Counted from the first letter of the stretch, positions 1 to 6,655 are shown. The stretch: DNA of 7,814 nt from Cytophagales bacterium (GCA_029262955.1 JAJCYL010000711.1:1-7814); one strand, 5' to 3'. Translations and numbers: made by a program. The notes: generated from the sequence alone by a model not told the origin.

Positions 1-151
1 TTGTGACTCCTTTCTTCCAAACCATGCTCTGAGACAGGCATTATGCACTAATCGAACTTCGGCCATTTTGTACAGTTGGTCCTAAGTTACACACGTCATC
101 TCATTTTGTGTGTTTGGCTTGCCCAAAAATTAGGTCTCTGAGTGACGTTGT

Positions 152-166
152 TATAAACGGTTTATA
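152..166. promoter_or_regulatory. 15-bp palindrome upstream of the carrier gene (candidate operator)
   Basis: TATAAAC and GTTTATA form a perfect 7-bp inverted repeat around a single central G, 43 bp upstream of the ATG at 210. The right arm contains TTTA (161-164), which lies 20 bp before the -7-like box at 185-192, so a bound protein would cover the -33 region. The symmetry is seen directly; the regulatory role is inferred, and AT-rich palindromes can arise by chance. Confidence 0.35.
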
Positions 167-192
167 GAGTTGACATCTACTGAGTATCTTTC
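161..192 (+). promoter_or_regulatory. candidate Bacteroidota-type promoter of the carrier gene
   Basis: TTTA at 161-164, a 20-bp spacer, then TATCTTTC at 185-192. Each element differs by one base from the Bacteroidota consensus (TTTG, 19-21 bp, TAnnTTTG). The -7 box ends 17 bp before the ATG, implying a very short leader. It is an imperfect match and is supported mainly by its position. Confidence 0.3.
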
Positions 193-209
193 ATTTCGAA
201 ATCCCAATT

Positions 210-1469
210 ATGTTAAAAAACATACTTCAAAAGGTTGCCGACATCGAGTCTAATGAAGTAAGAGCAACGGCTTCATCTTTCCTTTTTGTATTTATCCTTA
301 TGGCTGCCTATTATATTTTAAGACCGGTTCGGGATGCAATGGCCAGCGATTGGTCTGATTCGGAGGTTAGCCAACTCTGGACTTTGAACTTCTTCATTAG
401 CACTGGAATAGTAGCACTATATGGCTTCGTAGTTTCAAGGGTGAAGTTCAGTCGACTCGTACCATCTATTTACACCTTCTTTGCCGCAAGCTTCATACTT
501 TTTTATCTGTCGATATCTTTATTCTCAGATCGCACATTCATTGACAAATCCTTTTATGTGTGGTTAAGTGTGTTCAGCATGTTTCACCTCTCGGTCTTCT
601 GGAGTTACATGTCTGATCTCTTTAACAGAGAGCAGGCCAAACGGCTCTTTGCTATTATTGCCGCTGGAGCCAGCGCAGGAGCATTAATGGGTCCCCTTAT
701 CCCGACTCTGTTTGCTGGTATGGTAGGAACGGATGGCCTCACTTTGGTTGCAGCTCTTATGCTCATAATTCCTATTCCAATTATCATATACCTGGCAAAG
801 CTCAAGGTGACTGATTTGCACAATGAGGATGTGAAAGCAGATTTGAGTGCCATTAAAATTGGAGGTAATCCGTTCGCTGGTTTCAAGTCTTTCGTGACCG
901 ATCCTTATTTACTTGCAATAGGGGCATTCATCTTACTTTATACCATGATTGGCTCATTCGTATATTTTGAACAGAAGAATCTGTTGGCAGAATTTGATAG
1001 GGCAACGCGTACTCAAATTTTAGGTGGTATTGACTGGATAATCAATGTTTTAACTTTTGGAGTCGCCTTCCTGGCCACCGGTCGAATTGTTAAAAAAATG
1101 GGCATGAGTTTTACCCTGGCATCTATCCCCGTATTAATATGTGCAGGGATACTAATCCTCGCTTTTGCTCCAATTATCACCGTTCTATTAGCACTTCAGG
1201 TCACCCGCAGAGCAGGAAATTACGCGGTAACCAAGCCAGCCAGAGAGATGTTATTTACCGAGGTAGATAAGGAAACCAGATTCAAAGCGAAACCTGTCAT
1301 AGATGTTGTTGTTTACCGGGGAGGAGATACTATTACCGCCTGGTTATTCACAGGTCTGACTGAAGGGCTGGGTCTTGGATTTGCTACGGTTGGCATTATC
1401 GGAGGGGGAATAGCCGCTTTGTGGGCTGGAGTGGGCATTTTTATGGGAAAATTGTACGATAAAAAATAA
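210..1469 (+). CDS. ATP/ADP-translocase-like (NTP/NDP exchange family) membrane carrier
   Basis: A 419-residue, very hydrophobic polytopic inner-membrane protein with about 11-12 predicted helices. It resembles the Tlc/Npt nucleotide-exchange family (AAA transporters, a branch close to MFS) as found in free-living bacteria. Family-like signatures are AAYYILRPVRDAM at residues 32-44 at the end of helix 1, WSYMSDLF at 131-138, and a conserved block at about 333-373 (RRAG, then TKPAREMLFT, then KPVIDVVVYRGGD). A charged cytoplasmic-type loop at about 198-230 splits the protein into two halves. Obligate intracellular members exchange host ATP for ADP. In a free-living bacterium the substrate is unknown, so nucleotide exchange is a family label here and not a demonstrated function. 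The ATG at 210 puts the first helix about 22 residues in, as expected for the family, and no Shine-Dalgarno precedes it. The gene stands alone, 150 bp from der. A generic MFS label is the main alternative. Confidence 0.85.
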   Translation: MLKNILQKVADIESNEVRATASSFLFVFILMAAYYILRPVRDAMASDWSDSEVSQLWTLNFFISTGIVALYGFVVSRVKFSRLVPSIYTFFAASFILFYLSISLFSDRTFIDKSFYVWLSVFSMFHLSVFWSYMSDLFNREQAKRLFAIIAAGASAGALMGPLIPTLFAGMVGTDGLTLVAALMLIIPIPIIIYLAKLKVTDLHNEDVKADLSAIKIGGNPFAGFKSFVTDPYLLAIGAFILLYTMIGSFVYFEQKNLLAEFDRATRTQILGGIDWIINVLTFGVAFLATGRIVKKMGMSFTLASIPVLICAGILILAFAPIITVLLALQVTRRAGNYAVTKPAREMLFTEVDKETRFKAKPVIDVVVYRGGDTITAWLFTGLTEGLGLGFATVGIIGGGIAALWAGVGIFMGKLYDKK

Positions 1470-1502
1470 ACTATTGCTTTATCGTCCTTACTGAAAAAAA
1501 CA

Positions 1503-1529
1503 GGCCCTCAAATGACCAAGATGAGGGTC
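1503..1529. terminator. hairpin between the carrier gene and der (possible terminator)
   Basis: GGCCCTCA (1503-1510) pairs with TGAGGGTC (1522-1529) in an 8-bp stem with one G-U pair and an 11-nt loop. No T-run follows on the + strand, but a run of seven A precedes it (within 1494-1500), so it would look like an intrinsic terminator only when read on the minus strand. It lies 33 bp after the carrier stop codon. It may mark the end of that transcript, but the evidence is modest. Confidence 0.3.
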
Positions 1530-1592
1530 AAATAGAAGGTATAAAATGGAGATTGTAATAGCGGGGACCTTAGAGACCTCAATAGTTAAGTC

Positions 1593-1600
1593 TATCTTTG
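1593..1600 (+). promoter_or_regulatory. -7 promoter box of der
   Basis: TATCTTTG is a perfect TAnnTTTG Bacteroidota -7 box ending 19 bp before the der ATG. I see no good TTTG at the expected -33 distance. A transcript start near 1606 would leave a leader of roughly 14 nt. Confidence 0.45.
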
Positions 1601-1619
1601 CACTCCTAAATTTTGCTCA

Positions 1620-2927
1620 ATGCCAAATATCGTTGCCATAGTTGGCCGGCCTAATGTCGGTAAATCCACTTTTTTCAATCGCTTAATCGAAAAAAGACAA
1701 GCCATCATGGATAATGAACCGGGTGTAACCAGAGATCGTCACTATGGCTATTCGGAATGGAATGGCAGACATTTCACTGCGATTGATACAGGTGGCTATG
1801 TGGTAGGCTCTACAGATATTTTTGAAGGAGCAATTCGTAAACAGGTCAAGCAAGCTCTGGATGAAGCTTCAGTGATAATTTTTCTTGTAAGTTGTCATGA
1901 TGGGTTGACAGATTTGGATAAGGAATTTTCTAATATCTTGAGAGAGGTCTCTAAACCTTGTTTAATTGCAGCCAATAAGGCTGATACCAGCGAAAAGGCC
2001 ATGATGGCCAATGAGTTTTACGCCATGGGCCTCCCGGGAGAAATCTATCCGATTTCATCCATGACCGGATCTGGATCTGGTGACCTACTTGATCAGGTAG
2101 TTAGTCATTTTGAAATTGATGAAGACACTGAAAGAGAGGAACTGCCCAAAATTGCAATTTTAGGTAGACCGAATGTGGGAAAGTCTTCTTTCCTCAATGC
2201 ACTTTTAGGCAAGGACCGAAGCATTGTCACCGATTTGGCAGGCACAACCAGAGATGCGATTAATAGCCGATACAATCTGTATGGGAAAGACTTCTTATTG
2301 ATTGATACAGCGGGGATAAGAAAAAAGTCTAAAGTAAGTGAAGACATAGAGTTCTATTCTGTCCTAAGAGCCATTCAGGCCCTGCAGGATAGCGACGTTT
2401 GTGTGGTAGTGGTGGATGCAACGAGGGGTTTCGAATCCCAGGACATGAACATTATATCCTTGGCACATCGCTACAAGAAAGGGGTGCTGATAATGGTCAA
2501 TAAATGGGACTTGGTAGAAAAAGACCACAAAACTGCAGGTGAATTGAAGAAACAGATCGCTGAAAAGCTTGGGCCACTCAATTACGCGCCAGTTATTTTC
2601 ACTTCAGTCCTCGAAAAGAAAAGAATCTTCCAGGCCATTGAATTGGCAATGAAGGTATATGATAATCGGGTAAGACGGGTTGCCACATCGGCTTTGAATG
2701 AAGTTATGCTGAAAGAAATTAATCACAATCCTCCTCCTTCCATTAAGGGAAAGTATATCAAGATAAAGTATGTCACCCAGTTGCCAACCAAGACCCCAAC
2801 ATTTGCTTTTTTTTGTAACCTCCCACAGTACATTAAAGAGCCTTATGAACGATTTCTTGTAAACAAATTGAGAAGTCATTTCGAGTTTACTGGTGTGCCC
2901 ATAAAATTGGTTTTCAGAAAAAAGTAG
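1620..2927 (+). CDS. der: ribosome biogenesis GTPase Der (EngA)
   Basis: Der is an essential GTPase with two tandem G domains that acts in late assembly of the 50S ribosomal subunit in the cytoplasm. At 435 residues it has the usual length. First G domain: P-loop GRPNVGKS at residues 9-16, switch I GVTRD at 35-39, DTGG at 57-60, NKAD at 119-122. Second G domain: GRPNVGKS at 182-189, GTTRD at 208-212, DTAG at 229-232, NKWD at 294-297. The remainder from about 350 is the KH-like C-terminal domain, including the family's NPPP segment at 370-373 and a basic C-terminus. All GTP-binding motifs are intact in both halves. The ATG at 1620 places the P-loop at residue 9, as in other Der proteins; no Shine-Dalgarno is visible. 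It has its own -7 box. The next gene starts 43 bp downstream, so partial co-transcription with it is possible. Confidence 0.98.
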   Translation: MPNIVAIVGRPNVGKSTFFNRLIEKRQAIMDNEPGVTRDRHYGYSEWNGRHFTAIDTGGYVVGSTDIFEGAIRKQVKQALDEASVIIFLVSCHDGLTDLDKEFSNILREVSKPCLIAANKADTSEKAMMANEFYAMGLPGEIYPISSMTGSGSGDLLDQVVSHFEIDEDTEREELPKIAILGRPNVGKSSFLNALLGKDRSIVTDLAGTTRDAINSRYNLYGKDFLLIDTAGIRKKSKVSEDIEFYSVLRAIQALQDSDVCVVVVDATRGFESQDMNIISLAHRYKKGVLIMVNKWDLVEKDHKTAGELKKQIAEKLGPLNYAPVIFTSVLEKKRIFQAIELAMKVYDNRVRRVATSALNEVMLKEINHNPPPSIKGKYIKIKYVTQLPTKTPTFAFFCNLPQYIKEPYERFLVNKLRSHFEFTGVPIKLVFRKK

Positions 2928-2939
2928 CACACAATTTTT

Positions 2940-2967
2940 TATCTTTAAATAGCAATCAGTAGCTATT
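2940..2967 (+). promoter_or_regulatory. near-consensus -7 box and small hairpin before the acidic-protein gene
   Basis: TATCTTTA (2940-2947) differs by one base from TAnnTTTG and lies 23 bp before the ATG at 2971. Immediately after it, AATAGC (2948-2953) and GCTATT (2962-2967) form a 6-bp inverted repeat around 8 nt, ending 3 bp before the start codon. If transcribed, the hairpin could affect initiation. Both elements are short and could be chance. Confidence 0.2.
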
Positions 2968-2970
2968 GAT

Positions 2971-3447
2971 ATGGATTCCAACAAATTAATACCTCTCGTT
3001 TTAATCATACTTCTAGCAGGATCTGTTACTTATTATGTCATGGACATTGATGAGAAAGTTGAAATAGAAATAACGGATGATTTGGACTTCGAATTAGAAC
3101 GTGAGGTCGAATCGGCATTAAAAGAGGCGCTCAGGAATGTAGACGAGGCTGTTGAAGAAGCCATGGAGGAGATTGACGAAAACATCGATGAGGGAATCAT
3201 TGAAACGGATGATAACCTTGATGATTTGATGGATGACCTCGATTCAGAACTCAGAGGTATTCACCGAGAGCTGGATGACATATTGGATGAGGTGCAACGT
3301 GAGATCGAAAGCTCTGAGGATGTTAGGATCAAGCGTGAGATGAGTAAAGAGGAAATAGACTTGGTCAAGAGAAGGGTAAAATCAATTGTGAAACGTATAA
3401 TTGCCGAAGCAATTGATGACGAACCCAAGCTGGAAGATAAACCTTGA
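2971..3447 (+). CDS. membrane-anchored, highly acidic coiled-coil-like protein, function unknown
   Basis: I do not recognise a family. The 158 residues begin with one hydrophobic segment at about 6-23, which reads as an uncleaved anchor or possibly a signal peptide without a clear cleavage site. A long region at about 25-130 follows that is dominated by Asp and Glu: 52 of 158 residues overall are acidic. Hydrophobic residues recur every 3-4 positions (for example around residues 83-111), which suggests an amphipathic helix or coiled coil. The acidity gives way to a basic helix-like stretch at about 129-143 with several Lys and Arg, then a short acidic tail. The protein therefore has marked charge polarity. 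Its TGA stop lies inside the TTGA that starts the SprT-like gene, so the two are almost certainly one transcript and may be translationally coupled. The start is 43 bp after der. A role as scaffold or as partner of the protease is only a guess from position. Confidence 0.75.
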   Translation: MDSNKLIPLVLIILLAGSVTYYVMDIDEKVEIEITDDLDFELEREVESALKEALRNVDEAVEEAMEEIDENIDEGIIETDDNLDDLMDDLDSELRGIHRELDDILDEVQREIESSEDVRIKREMSKEEIDLVKRRVKSIVKRIIAEAIDDEPKLEDKP

Positions 3448-4106
3448 CACCAATCCATACGACTCGCCAAATTTTTGAAAAATATGTTCCCGAGGCTGCG
3501 GTTGACTATTGTTCCGATCTTTTAAACCACTACGGTTTTCAGTTCAAAATCACGAGGTCAAGAAAAACTAAACTGGGAGATTACAGATTTCTCTCCCACA
3601 CAAGGAAACATGTCATTACAGTCAATCATGACTTGAATAAGTTTCAGTTTTTGGTCACTTATCTTCATGAAGTTGCTCATTTAATAACTTTCGAGTCTCA
3701 TCAGCATCGTGTTCAGCCGCATGGTATAGAATGGAAGCGCAATTTTAGTGAGTTGTTGGTGGATATGAATATTTCTTCGATCTTCCCCGAAGAATTGGGG
3801 TCAATTATTCAGTCCTATATTAAGAATCCCAAAGCATCCAGTTGTGCGGACCCCACGCTTTTCAAAGCACTGAGCAAATATGATGTAAAGAAGAATGGCG
3901 AAAAGTTCTTAGCTGATTTAAAACCTGGTGATGTATTTAGATTCAATAATCGGCTATTTCAAAAGGAGCTGAAGAAACGTACTCGTTCGGTGTGCCTGGA
4001 TATGAAAACAGGAAAACAATACCTCATTCCAGAAGTAGCTACCGTCTATCCAAAAGACTTAAACCCAGATTTGTCATTAGAGTTTTGTGATGGAGGGTCA
4101 AAGTGA
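3444..4106 (+). CDS. SprT-like zinc metalloprotease-domain protein
   Basis: A 220-residue cytoplasmic protein with a SprT-like domain. The zinc-binding HEVAH motif is at residues 75-79 (bases 3666-3680), and a downstream histidine in QPHG at residue 93 is the probable third ligand. The preceding NHDLN (61-65) and the later CADPTL segment (134-139) are, as I recall, typical of Bacteroidota homologues. The family includes eukaryotic Spartan, which cleaves DNA-protein crosslinks, but the bacterial role is poorly known. The E. coli SprT-type four-cysteine zinc ribbon is not visible: only Cys134 and two separate later cysteines (184, 215) are present. The start is forced. An in-frame TAA lies at 3438-3440, and the TTG at 3444 is the only usable initiator before the catalytic region. 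GGAAGA at 3432-3437 could be a weak ribosome-binding site. The TTGA overlap with the upstream stop indicates coupling. Confidence 0.88.
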   Translation: MTPIHTTRQIFEKYVPEAAVDYCSDLLNHYGFQFKITRSRKTKLGDYRFLSHTRKHVITVNHDLNKFQFLVTYLHEVAHLITFESHQHRVQPHGIEWKRNFSELLVDMNISSIFPEELGSIIQSYIKNPKASSCADPTLFKALSKYDVKKNGEKFLADLKPGDVFRFNNRLFQKELKKRTRSVCLDMKTGKQYLIPEVATVYPKDLNPDLSLEFCDGGSK

Positions 4107-4206
4107 TAGAAATTACGCGGCTTAGGCGAGAGGCATAGCCATAATTATGGTGATGAGCTAACCATGTGATGTGGCTGATAACAGGTATGGCATAAAATAG
4201 TGAGAT
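4107..4206. other. 100-bp convergent intergenic spacer with a 12-bp palindrome
   Basis: This spacer lies between the SprT-like gene (+) and the minus-strand CxxC gene. It contains the perfect palindrome CCATAATTATGG (4139-4150), and GCCATA (4138-4143) recurs inverted as TATGGC (4186-4191). There is no GC-rich stem followed by a T-run, so I do not call a terminator. No small gene is evident. Confidence 0.4.
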
Positions 4207-4782
4207 CTATATCAGCACTAGCTTTCGACCTTTGAAGAGACCCTCCAGTTCCGGTGACGGACCAAGGTATTTGCCAGCAAACCCATCCAGTTCATCCAAA
4301 GTTTTGTCAGAAAGTAATTGGGCTATCTCATCCATTGCTTGTCCACAAATCATATAGGGCATATTGCCATAAAGAAACTTGTTACCCTTGCATTCCCCAT
4401 AGATCTGATATTCCTCAACTTCGTTTCTATCAAGCCCTTTGATGAGACATTGGCTGGTGTAATTTGAAAGATCCGGTTCCTCATCAGTAACTCTGAACCT
4501 ATCAGTATGCTTGCTCACATCTACCTTAGTCATGAAATACTTTTCGATACTTTCTACTGATTCTTTTGATAATTCGCTTCTGAAACCCTCTGCACAATTA
4601 ATACAAATTGCATACTCAAATACGACATCCCAGGCTTTATACCCGGTGTATTTTCTTATGGCCTTTTCAATAATGTAATGGGTTTCCGGTTGGGTCAGAT
4701 CCCTATCGCAAATTTTACAATTTTGAAAAGCCTCACCGGTTTCGTAAGACAAGAATTCTTTGGGTATATCAGTATACCTCAT
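4207..4782 (-). CDS. conserved-type hypothetical protein with two CxxC pairs
   Basis: A 191-residue soluble protein with no signal peptide or membrane segment. An N-terminal CKIC (Cys22, Cys25) and a second CINC (Cys60, Cys63) are separated by 34 residues and look like the four ligands of a zinc-ribbon or treble-clef-type site. Between them is a Tyr-rich stretch (around residues 35-58). Three more single cysteines occur at about 112, 130 and 146. The C-terminal half is acidic and has no motif I can name. It resembles uncharacterised Bacteroidota proteins, but I cannot assign a function. It is divergent from the HsdR-N-type gene, with 61 bp between the two start codons. The chosen ATG is the only start that leaves the CxxC pairs in a sensible N-terminal position. 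No Shine-Dalgarno is visible. Confidence 0.8.
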   Translation of the reverse strand: MRYTDIPKEFLSYETGEAFQNCKICDRDLTQPETHYIIEKAIRKYTGYKAWDVVFEYAICINCAEGFRSELSKESVESIEKYFMTKVDVSKHTDRFRVTDEEPDLSNYTSQCLIKGLDRNEVEEYQIYGECKGNKFLYGNMPYMICGQAMDEIAQLLSDKTLDELDGFAGKYLGPSPELEGLFKGRKLVLI

Positions 4783-4787
4783 CCAAT

Positions 4788-4795
4788 TATCTTTG
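4788..4795 (+). promoter_or_regulatory. -7 promoter box of the HsdR-N-type gene
   Basis: TATCTTTG is a perfect TAnnTTTG box that ends 48 bp before the ATG at 4844 and begins 6 bp from the start codon of the divergent gene. The nearest TTTG (4759-4762) is 25 bp away, which is longer than the usual 19-21 bp and lies within the divergent coding region. The promoter is therefore plausible but incomplete. Confidence 0.35.
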
Positions 4796-4843
4796 TGCTA
4801 AACTTAGGAAGAATAATTTATTTTGCCCTATCAGAGATAATAA

Positions 4844-5293
4844 ATGCAGTCGATCAACATACCTCAATATCACCCTAAGACCAAATCAATTGATGGCACC
4901 ACTCACATTTATGACCTGACCAGAAAGAAATATCTGGTTCTTACCCCTGAAGAATTAGTAAGACAATCCTTCATCCACTACCTAACCAACGACCTCAATT
5001 ACCCTCGAACGATGATTTCAATTGAGCGAGAAGTGAAAATTGGAGTGAAATCGAATCGCAGTGATATCAGGGTACTATCCAATGATGGAGCATGTTTTAT
5101 GTTGATTGAATGTAAATCATTCAAGATAAAAGTAAATCAGAACACCTTTGACCAGGCAGCCAAATATTCATCTGGCCTAAAAGCGAAATATTTGGTTGCT
5201 ACCAATGGAATTTCCACCTACTGCTGCTTAGTCGACCACTCCTTAAAAAAAGTAGACTTTATGACTGTATTACCAGATTATCCCAGCACTTAG
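4844..5293 (+). CDS. stand-alone HsdR N-terminal-type PD-(D/E)xK nuclease-fold protein
   Basis: A 149-residue protein corresponding to only the N-terminal nuclease-like domain of type I restriction R subunits (HSDR_N_2 type). The motifs expected of an active site are present: Glu62 or nearby acidic residues in the IEREV segment, RSDIRV with Asp74, then LIECK with Glu89 and Lys91 as the ExK half. These are followed by DQAAKY, where Gln104 and Tyr108 match the QxxxY motif of HsdR nucleases. No helicase, specificity or methylase gene is nearby, so this is not a type I restriction system. Small proteins of this kind are widespread in Bacteroidota and their role is not established; a nucleic-acid-processing function is inference. 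The stop codon overlaps the ald stop on the opposite strand (5290-5293). The ATG at 4844 is preceded by an AT-rich leader without a Shine-Dalgarno. Confidence 0.88.
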   Translation: MQSINIPQYHPKTKSIDGTTHIYDLTRKKYLVLTPEELVRQSFIHYLTNDLNYPRTMISIEREVKIGVKSNRSDIRVLSNDGACFMLIECKSFKIKVNQNTFDQAAKYSSGLKAKYLVATNGISTYCCLVDHSLKKVDFMTVLPDYPST

Positions 5294-6405
5294 TTAAGGT
5301 AACTATTGACATCGTTCATTGGTAGATTGAAGGCATCAGCAACACCTTGATAGACAATGTCACCATTAATGATATTCAGCCCGAGCTTCAACTCATCGTT
5401 GGTTGAACAAGCTTTTTGCCAACCATTATCAGCTAGCGCAATGGCATAGGGTAAGGTTGCATTGGTCAACGCCAAAGTAGAAGTATAAGGAACTGCTCCA
5501 GGCATATTGGCTACGCAGTAATGAACCACATCATCTATGATAAATACGGGGTCCTGGTGAGTAGTTGGCTTAGTGGTTTCAAAGCATCCTCCCTGATCAA
5601 CGGCTACGTCCACTAACACAGTCCCGGGTCGCATGTCCTTTAGCATTTCTCTTGTAACTAATTTTGGAGCCTTTGCACCGGGTATGAGCACAGCTCCAAT
5701 AATTAAATCGCTTTGTTTAATCAGCTCTCTTAAGACATACCCGTTAGAGATGATCGTGTCAACATTTGGGGGCATTACATCGTCCAGGTACCTCAATCGT
5801 TTGAGGTTGGTGTCAGCTATTGTTACATGAGCACCCAAACCAGCGGCCATTTTAGCAGCTTCAGTTCCGACGATTCCACCTCCAATGATTAAGACCTTCC
5901 CTGGCCTTACCCCGGGAACTCCACCGAGAAGGATGCCTCGCCCTTTCATCGGCTTTTCCAGCCACTTAGCTCCCTGCTGAACTGACATACGACCTGCTAC
6001 TTCTGACATTGGTATCAGTAAAGGCAAGCTGCGGTCTGATTTTTCAACAGTTTCGTAGGCAAGGCAAACCGATTTGCTCTTCATCATAGCCATGGTTAGC
6101 GGCTCATACGAAGCAAAATGGAAATAGGTAAAGACTAACTGATCTTCTTTAATCAGATCATACTCGGGTTCAATGGGTTCCTTCACTTTCATAACCATCT
6201 CCGCGGCACCATAAACTTCTTCAATTGTCGGGAGTATTTTCGCTCCTGTGGCTTCATATTCCGAATCTGCGAAACCGCTTCCGTCTCCGGCAGTACTTTG
6301 TACAAACAATTGGTGACCGCGCCTTGTCAATTCACTTGCCCCGGCAGGGGTAAGGGCAACGCGATTCTCATTGTTTTTTATCTCCTTGGGAACTCCAATG
6401 ATCAT
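5290..6405 (-). CDS. ald: alanine dehydrogenase
   Basis: Catalyses the reversible NAD-dependent oxidative deamination of L-alanine to pyruvate and ammonium in the cytoplasm. The 371 residues match the usual length of the family. Visible key residues are Arg15 in ENRVALTP and Lys75 in KVKEP (substrate binding), His96 in YFHFAS and Asp270 in VAVDQGG (catalysis). The Rossmann signature GGGIVG is at 175-180, with Asp198 (IADTN) as the likely ribose-binding acid. The N-terminal MIIGVPKEIK is the classic start of the family and fixes the ATG at 6405. Nothing is missing or truncated. The gene is convergent with the HsdR-N-type gene, their stop codons overlapping with no terminator between them. It is divergent from the E1 gene across 328 bp. 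PntA-type transhydrogenase subunits are related, but the length and the absence of membrane segments favour Ald. Confidence 0.98.
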   Translation of the reverse strand: MIIGVPKEIKNNENRVALTPAGASELTRRGHQLFVQSTAGDGSGFADSEYEATGAKILPTIEEVYGAAEMVMKVKEPIEPEYDLIKEDQLVFTYFHFASYEPLTMAMMKSKSVCLAYETVEKSDRSLPLLIPMSEVAGRMSVQQGAKWLEKPMKGRGILLGGVPGVRPGKVLIIGGGIVGTEAAKMAAGLGAHVTIADTNLKRLRYLDDVMPPNVDTIISNGYVLRELIKQSDLIIGAVLIPGAKAPKLVTREMLKDMRPGTVLVDVAVDQGGCFETTKPTTHQDPVFIIDDVVHYCVANMPGAVPYTSTLALTNATLPYAIALADNGWQKACSTNDELKLGLNIINGDIVYQGVADAFNLPMNDVNSYLN

Positions 6406-6436
6406 GTTTTAGGTGTTTAAATTTTTTAGATACCGA

Positions 6437-6444
6437 CAAATATA
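6437..6444 (-). promoter_or_regulatory. ald: -7 promoter box of ald
   Basis: On the minus strand this reads TATATTTG, a perfect TAnnTTTG box ending 31 bp before the ald ATG. A start near 6430 would give a leader of about 25 nt. No TTTG or TTG occurs at the expected -33 distance. Confidence 0.45.
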
Positions 6445-6655
6445 GTTGACGAGATAAAATATAATTGAGGTCACTAAAAAATATTAGCCATTCATAGCTG
6501 AGGATGCCTATTGACTAAATAGTAAAAAAAAATTATACCATAGAATTTCATCGAATTAATTCATTATAATTAACCGTTAATAGCACATAAGCAAAATAAT
6601 CTTTTGAATAATACTTTAATCGATGCTTTTTGCAACCGTTTGAAACTCATTTCAA

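Noticed and set aside
1..66. A minus-strand open frame starting at ATG 66-64 and running off the left edge (22 codons), and a + strand frame ending in TAA at 83-85.
   Set aside because: Both are too short and carry no recognisable motif. A divergent gene starting at 66 is possible, but nothing beyond an open frame supports it.
605..886. Minus-strand 93-codon frame inside the carrier gene.
   Set aside because: It lies wholly within a well-supported gene on the other strand and has no motif or promoter; it is a shadow of biased codon use.
2105..3008. Two minus-strand frames (2105-2347 and 2604-3008) over der and the start of the acidic gene.
   Set aside because: They are antisense to conserved Der domains, and their composition is that of a reverse-complement shadow.
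3261..3470. Minus-strand Ser-rich 69-codon frame.
   Set aside because: It is antisense to the Asp/Glu-rich repeats: GAT and GAG codons read backwards give Ser, Ile and Leu, which explains the composition.
4138..4191. Terminator from GCCATA/TATGGC or CCATAATTATGG between the convergent genes.
   Set aside because: The stems are short and AT-rich, the arms of the longer pair are 42 nt apart, and no T-run follows on either strand.
4254..4878. + strand frames 4254-4442 and 4678-4878 over the CxxC gene.
   Set aside because: Antisense frames without motifs. The second also crosses the divergent intergenic region and the start of the nuclease-fold gene in a different frame.
4844..5293. A type I restriction system or defence island.
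   Set aside because: Only the HsdR N-terminal-type domain is present. No helicase, HsdS or HsdM, and the neighbours are housekeeping genes.
5633..5830. + strand frame within ald.
   Set aside because: It is antisense to the Rossmann and catalytic regions of an intact alanine dehydrogenase.
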